The notes under the pieces are model-generated. The model had not been told where the DNA came from, ran no database searches, and saw nothing but the letters and a program-made list of their open reading frames with translations. The translations under genes were made by a program, and so were the position numbers. DNA of 9,613 nucleotides, taken from NCBI GenBank assembly GCA_003538495.1, contig DPSD01000735.1, positions 1,440 through 11,052 on the forward strand, read 5' to 3'. Below, in pieces: positions 7,073 to 9,613 of the stretch. Within the stretch, counting starts at the first letter, position 1. Each line of letters starts with the position of its first letter. Source of the stretch: Accumulibacter sp. (lineage in GTDB: Bacteria; Pseudomonadota; Gammaproteobacteria; Burkholderiales; Rhodocyclaceae).

Positions 7073-7220
7073 GCGCCGGCCGTCCGACGTTTCCGGCCGA
7101 TCATGCTGACCCACAGCGTCTTCCGGGGGCCGATGGCGGTAGCCATCATGGGCGGGCTGATCGTCGCCGCCACTCTCCTGGCCCTGCTCGACCTGCCAGG
7201 GCTCCATGCCGCTTGCTGCC
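7073..7220 (+). pseudogene. C-terminal fragment of an RND efflux pump, fused in frame behind the broken aminopropyltransferase
   Basis: The same frame that carries the aminopropyltransferase tail switches abruptly after GGVLAV to APAVRRFRPIMLT, then VFRGPMAVAIMGGLIVAATL and LALLDLPGLHAA. This is the last transmembrane region of AcrB-type resistance-nodulation-division pumps, normally RRFRPIMLTALAAILGMIPLA...VFWGPMAVAIMGGLIVATLLTLLFLPALYAAWF. About a dozen residues between IMLT and VFRG are missing and several positions are substituted. Only about 45 codons remain, with no start or upstream portion, so it is a relic. After it the frame drifts on to a stop at 7366 without recognisable sequence. 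Confidence 0.7.
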
Positions 7221-7530
7221 GCCCAACCGCTTGCTGGCTGCGGCAACCAGCGTCGCACCGGCCCCGAGCGCCTACTGCCGCCGAAGCTCGGGCGCACCGT
7301 ATCCCCGAGACGTCATCAGGTCCGTCAAGCCGGCGCTCGACCGGCTTTGACGCAGCGGCGCCCTGACGGAAGGGACAGCCCGGGTGCTCGCCCTGACCGG
7401 CCGGGTTCGCGCAAGCGACCGCTGACCGGAACCGGAGTCGAAGTTTAAATAGCTGATAGACCAGAATTTTTCCCATTCTTGGGGGATGGTTTCCAGCGGG
7501 TGAAATCGTTTTCGCATAGAGAAAAGATGT
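7221..7530. other. Gene-free spacer after the pseudogene zone
   Basis: I see no coding homology here on either strand. The left part is GC-rich residue of the decayed frame; from about 7440 it becomes AT-richer (GTTTAAAT, then a short T-run near 7466-7471), as expected of an upstream regulatory region. An imperfect hairpin (CCA-GAAT against ATTC-TTGG, about 7461-7482) is weak. Confidence 0.45.
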
Positions 7531-7532
7531 GC

Positions 7533-7538
7533 CATAAT
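7533..7538 (+). promoter_or_regulatory. Candidate -10 box for the TRAP operon
   Basis: CATAAT (5 of 6 to TATAAT) lies in an AT-richer patch about 140 bases before dctQ. The -35 about 17 bases upstream (TTTCGC, 7510-7515) is poor. Transcription from here would include the whole structured leader at 7556-7671. Confidence 0.35.
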
Positions 7539-7555
7539 CACGCCGCTTTCATGCC

Positions 7556-7572
7556 GCCTGTTCGGCACAGGC
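7556..7572 (+). other. Perfect leader hairpin upstream of the structured dctQ leader
   Basis: GCCTGT (7556-7561) pairs with ACAGGC (7567-7572) around a TCGGC loop. It is not followed by a T-run, so it is not a terminator. It is probably the first stem of the dctQ untranslated leader. Confidence 0.4.
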
Positions 7573-7584
7573 TGTGGTATTGAT

Positions 7585-7671
7585 CCGGTGGCCAAGGCCA
7601 CCGCCCGGCGAGACGGCAAGATGCAAAGGCTCGGGTCTGGGAGGACCGAATTTTCAGCCGCCTATGGAGGG
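7585..7671 (+). ncRNA. Structured 5' leader of dctQM, possible c-di-GMP-I (GEMM)-like riboswitch
   Basis: The leader can fold as a three-way junction. The closing stem is GGTGGC (7587-7592) with GCCGCC (7657-7662). A GC hairpin over a GCGAGA loop covers about 7603-7617. A third hairpin, CGGGTCT (7632-7638) with AGGACCG (7642-7648), has one mismatch. The joining sequence GATGCAAAGGCTCGGGTCT (7620-7638) and the later CCGA...TCAGCCG resemble the GEMM consensus I remember, GACGCAAAGCC..CGGGCCT..CCGA..TCAGCCG. Departures are real: the usual GGCAAACC is GGCCAAGGCC, and the 3' GGGTTACC strand is absent. The fold ends 3 bases before the GGAGGG Shine-Dalgarno (7666-7671), a position suited to translational control. 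It could equally be an unrelated structured leader. Confidence 0.4.
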
Positions 7672-7677
7672 TTTCCC

Positions 7678-8265
7678 GTGAATGGTTTACTCAAGCTATC
7701 GAGTCTGATCGACGGTATCACCGAACGCGTCGGCAAGAGCATCATCTGGCTGGTCCTGGTCGTCACCCTGATTGGCGCCGGCAACGCCGTCATGCGCTAC
7801 ACCATCGACTTCAGCTCAAACGCCTTCCTCGAGATCCAGTGGTACCTGTTCTCGGCGATTTTCCTCCTCGGCTCGGGCTATACCCTGATGCGCAACGAAC
7901 ACGTGCGCATCGACCTGATTGCCGGCCACCTCTCCAAGCGCGGCCAGGCCTGGATCGACATCTTCGGGATCATTTTCTTCCTGATGCCGATGGCCGTCGC
8001 CATCATGTACATGTCGTGGCCGATCTTCCTGCTGGCGTTTCATAACAACGAACAATCGAGCAACGCCGGCGGCCTGACGGTCTGGCCGGTACGCCTCCTG
8101 GTACCGATCGGCTTCTTTCTGCTGGTCATGCAGGGCGTCTCGGAGTTGATCAAACGGATCGGTTTTCTGCAGGGACTGTGTCCCGACCCGACGGCCAAGC
8201 CGCACAAACCGACTGCGGAAGAAGAGCTGGCGCTGGCCATCAAGGCGCGGAAGGGAGAACTGTGA
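7678..8265 (+). CDS. dctQ: TRAP transporter small permease subunit (DctQ)
   Basis: DctQ is the four-helix inner-membrane subunit that, with DctM, takes up organic acids brought by a periplasmic DctP protein, driven by the sodium gradient. The start is GTG 7678-7680, 6 bases after an excellent GGAGGG; translation gives 195 residues, normal for the family. Four hydrophobic helices lie at about 22-40, 53-70, 93-114 and 138-158. Between them is the family signature EIQWYLFSAIFLLGSGYTLM (52-71) followed by RNEHVRID (72-79). The segment SNAGGLTVWPVRLLVPIGF (128-146) is typical of the group annotated as mannitol/chloroaromatic TRAP systems, although the names of that group rarely reflect true substrates. 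The C-terminal tail is charged and cytoplasmic. Its stop overlaps the dctM start by one base (TGATG), indicating translational coupling. Confidence 0.93.
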   Translation: MNGLLKLSSLIDGITERVGKSIIWLVLVVTLIGAGNAVMRYTIDFSSNAFLEIQWYLFSAIFLLGSGYTLMRNEHVRIDLIAGHLSKRGQAWIDIFGIIFFLMPMAVAIMYMSWPIFLLAFHNNEQSSNAGGLTVWPVRLLVPIGFFLLVMQGVSELIKRIGFLQGLCPDPTAKPHKPTAEEELALAIKARKGEL

Positions 8266-9611
8266 TGACCGAGTTCCTGATCAACAACATGGCGCCGATC
8301 ATCTTCGCTTCGATGGTCCTGTTCCTGCTCGTCGGTTTCCCGGTGTCGTTCGCGCTGGCGGCCAACGGCATCTTCTTCGGTCTGATCGGCATCGAACTCG
8401 GCCTGCTCGGCCCACAGCTGTTCCAGGCGTTGCCGGACCGCATCTTCGGCATCATGAACAACGACACCTTGCTGGCCATTCCCTTCTTCACGTTCATGGG
8501 GCTGATCCTCGAACGATCGGGGATGGCCGAAGACCTGCTCGACACCATCGGCCAAATTTTCGGCCCGCTGCGCGGCGGCCTGGCCTTTGCGGTGATCTTC
8601 GTCGGCGCGCTGCTCGCGGCGACCACCGGCGTGGTCGCGGCATCGGTGATCTCGATGGGGCTGATCTCGCTGCCGATCATGCTGCGCTACGGCTACAACA
8701 CCAAGCTCGCGACCGGCGTCATTGCCGCATCGGGAACGCTGGCCCAGATCCTGCCGCCAGCGCTGGTTCTGATCATCATGGCCGACCAGTTGGGCAAGTC
8801 GGTCGGCGACATGTACAAGGGTGCCTTCCTGCCGGCCATCGTGTTGACCCTCTTCTACGTCGGCTATGTCCTGGCGGTGGCACTGTTCAAGCCCAGATGG
8901 GCTCCGGCACTGCCAGCGGCGGCGCGAACATTGCATGGCAGCAAACTGCTGCTACGCGTGCTGACCACCATGGTGCCACCGCTGATGCTGATCTTCCTGG
9001 TCCTCGGGACGATCTTCATGGGTATCGCAACGCCGACCGAAGGCGGTGCCATGGGTGCCGTGGGCGCACTGATTCTGGCGATGATCAAAAATCGGTTGAC
9101 CTGGGGCCTGACCCGTGAAGCCATGGACAGCACGGCCAAGCTGGCGTCGTTTGTGCTGTTCATCCTGATCGGATCCACCGTTTTCAGCTTCACCTTCAAC
9201 GCAGCCGATGGTCACTTCTGGGTGGAACACCTGTTTGACAAGCTGCCTGGTGGTCAGATGGGTTTCCTGATCTTTGTGAACTTCTTGGTCTTTGTGCTGG
9301 GCTTCTTCATCGACTTCTTCGAAATCGCGTTCATCGTGATTCCGTTGCTGGCCCCGGTGGCGGAAAAACTGGACATCAACCTGATCTGGTTCGGGGTGCT
9401 GCTGGCCATGAACCTGCAGACCTCTTTCTTGACCCCGCCGTTCGGTTTTGCCTTGTTCTACCTTCGCAGCGTGGCCGCCCGCAGCGACTACACCGATCAG
9501 GTCACGGGCAAGCGTATTTCTGCCGTCACCACCGCGCAGATTTACAAGGGCTCAATCGCCTTCATCATCCTGCAGCTCATCATGGTGGCGGTCATCTTGT
9601 TGCCACATAAA
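8265..9611 (+). CDS. dctM: TRAP transporter large permease subunit (DctM)
   Basis: The frame runs uninterrupted from ATG 8265 to TAA 9609-9611, only two bases before the window end, giving 448 residues. AGGGAGAA (8252-8259) is its Shine-Dalgarno, inside the end of dctQ. DctM is the 11-13-helix channel-forming subunit. Family landmarks are VLFLLVGFPVSFALAANGIF (18-37), MNNDTLLAIPFFTFMGLILE (64-83), GALLAATTGVVAASVISMGL (114-133), SGTLAQILPPALVLIIMADQ (156-175), MGIATPTEGGAMGAVGALIL near the middle, then FFIDFFEIAFIVIPLLAPV and LQTSFLTPPFGFALFYLRSV close to the end. All helices appear intact. With dctQ it forms a complete membrane unit, but the solute-binding dctP gene is not within the window; it may follow just downstream or sit elsewhere. 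Substrate unknown; an organic or keto acid is likely from the family. Confidence 0.95.
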   Translation, partial: MTEFLINNMAPIIFASMVLFLLVGFPVSFALAANGIFFGLIGIELGLLGPQLFQALPDRIFGIMNNDTLLAIPFFTFMGLILERSGMAEDLLDTIGQIFGPLRGGLAFAVIFVGALLAATTGVVAASVISMGLISLPIMLRYGYNTKLATGVIAASGTLAQILPPALVLIIMADQLGKSVGDMYKGAFLPAIVLTLFYVGYVLAVALFKPRWAPALPAAARTLHGSKLLLRVLTTMVPPLMLIFLVLGTIFMGIATPTEGGAMGAVGALILAMIKNRLTWGLTREAMDSTAKLASFVLFILIGSTVFSFTFNAADGHFWVEHLFDKLPGGQMGFLIFVNFLVFVLGFFIDFFEIAFIVIPLLAPVAEKLDINLIWFGVLLAMNLQTSFLTPPFGFALFYLRSVAARSDYTDQVTGKRISAVTTAQIYKGSIAFIILQLIMVAVILLPHK

Positions 9612-9613
9612 AT

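Noticed and set aside
7562..7582. Sigma-54 promoter (GGCAC ... TG) before the TRAP operon
   Set aside because: GG at 7564-7565 is not followed by GC at the required spacing (GG is found instead), so the -24/-12 pattern fails.
7588..7677. N-terminal extension of DctQ from GTG 7588
   Set aside because: The extension is polar, unlike DctQ N-termini, overlaps the structured leader and has no ribosome binding site. GTG 7678 has a perfect one.
8040..8936. 298-codon minus-strand open frame opposite dctQM
   Set aside because: Its composition (Gln, Asp, Arg, His, Glu rich) is the usual mirror of hydrophobic codons; dctQ and dctM are intact on the other strand.

Overview
The window is GC-rich (by eye about 60-65%) and bacterial. 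The gene content (a YdiK-type AI-2E exporter homologue, an alpha-type riboflavin synthase, a TRAP transporter of the DctQ/DctM kind, and a broken membrane-anchored spermidine-synthase-like gene) suggests a betaproteobacterium, perhaps Rhodocyclales/Accumulibacter-like. That placement is an inference from protein resemblance, not from a marker gene.

Layout. 1-200: the 3' end of a PlsC-type acyltransferase (+). 247-924: a TetR regulator (-). 996-2651: a flavoenzyme of the 4-hydroxyphenylacetate 3-hydroxylase / 4-hydroxybutyryl-CoA dehydratase superfamily (+), divergent from the regulator. A perfect 17-bp palindrome at 950-966 in the gap between them is the likely TetR operator. 2652-2933: a spacer holding a decayed fragment of an IS1182-type transposase (-). 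2934-3665: a stand-alone ParB-like (ParBc_2) protein (-). 3877-4482: riboflavin synthase alpha chain (-). 4576-5709: a YdiK-like permease (-).

6012-7220 (+) is a gene graveyard. A membrane-fused aminopropyltransferase (spermidine-synthase-like) has an amber codon, in-frame deletions, a frameshift and no C-terminus. It runs without a stop into a short, internally deleted piece of the C-terminus of an RND efflux pump, giving a chimeric open frame. The spacer that follows (about 7221-7677) ends in a folded leader with a three-way-junction architecture and a GATGCAAAG core. It resembles the c-di-GMP-I (GEMM) riboswitch class and abuts the Shine-Dalgarno of a TRAP operon. 7678-8265 (dctQ) and 8265-9611 (dctM) are intact, overlap by one base and encode both membrane subunits. 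No solute-binding DctP gene lies in the window.

Functional reading. There are three independent units: (i) a TetR-controlled flavoenzyme whose AbfD-type iron-sulfur ligands are mostly missing, so it is probably not a true dehydratase; (ii) housekeeping genes on the minus strand (ribE, ydiK); (iii) an organic-acid TRAP importer, possibly under RNA-level control. Two scarred zones (2652-2933 and 6012-7220) show past insertion, deletion and recombination. The most novel candidates are the structured dctQ leader and the cluster-less AbfD-like enzyme.
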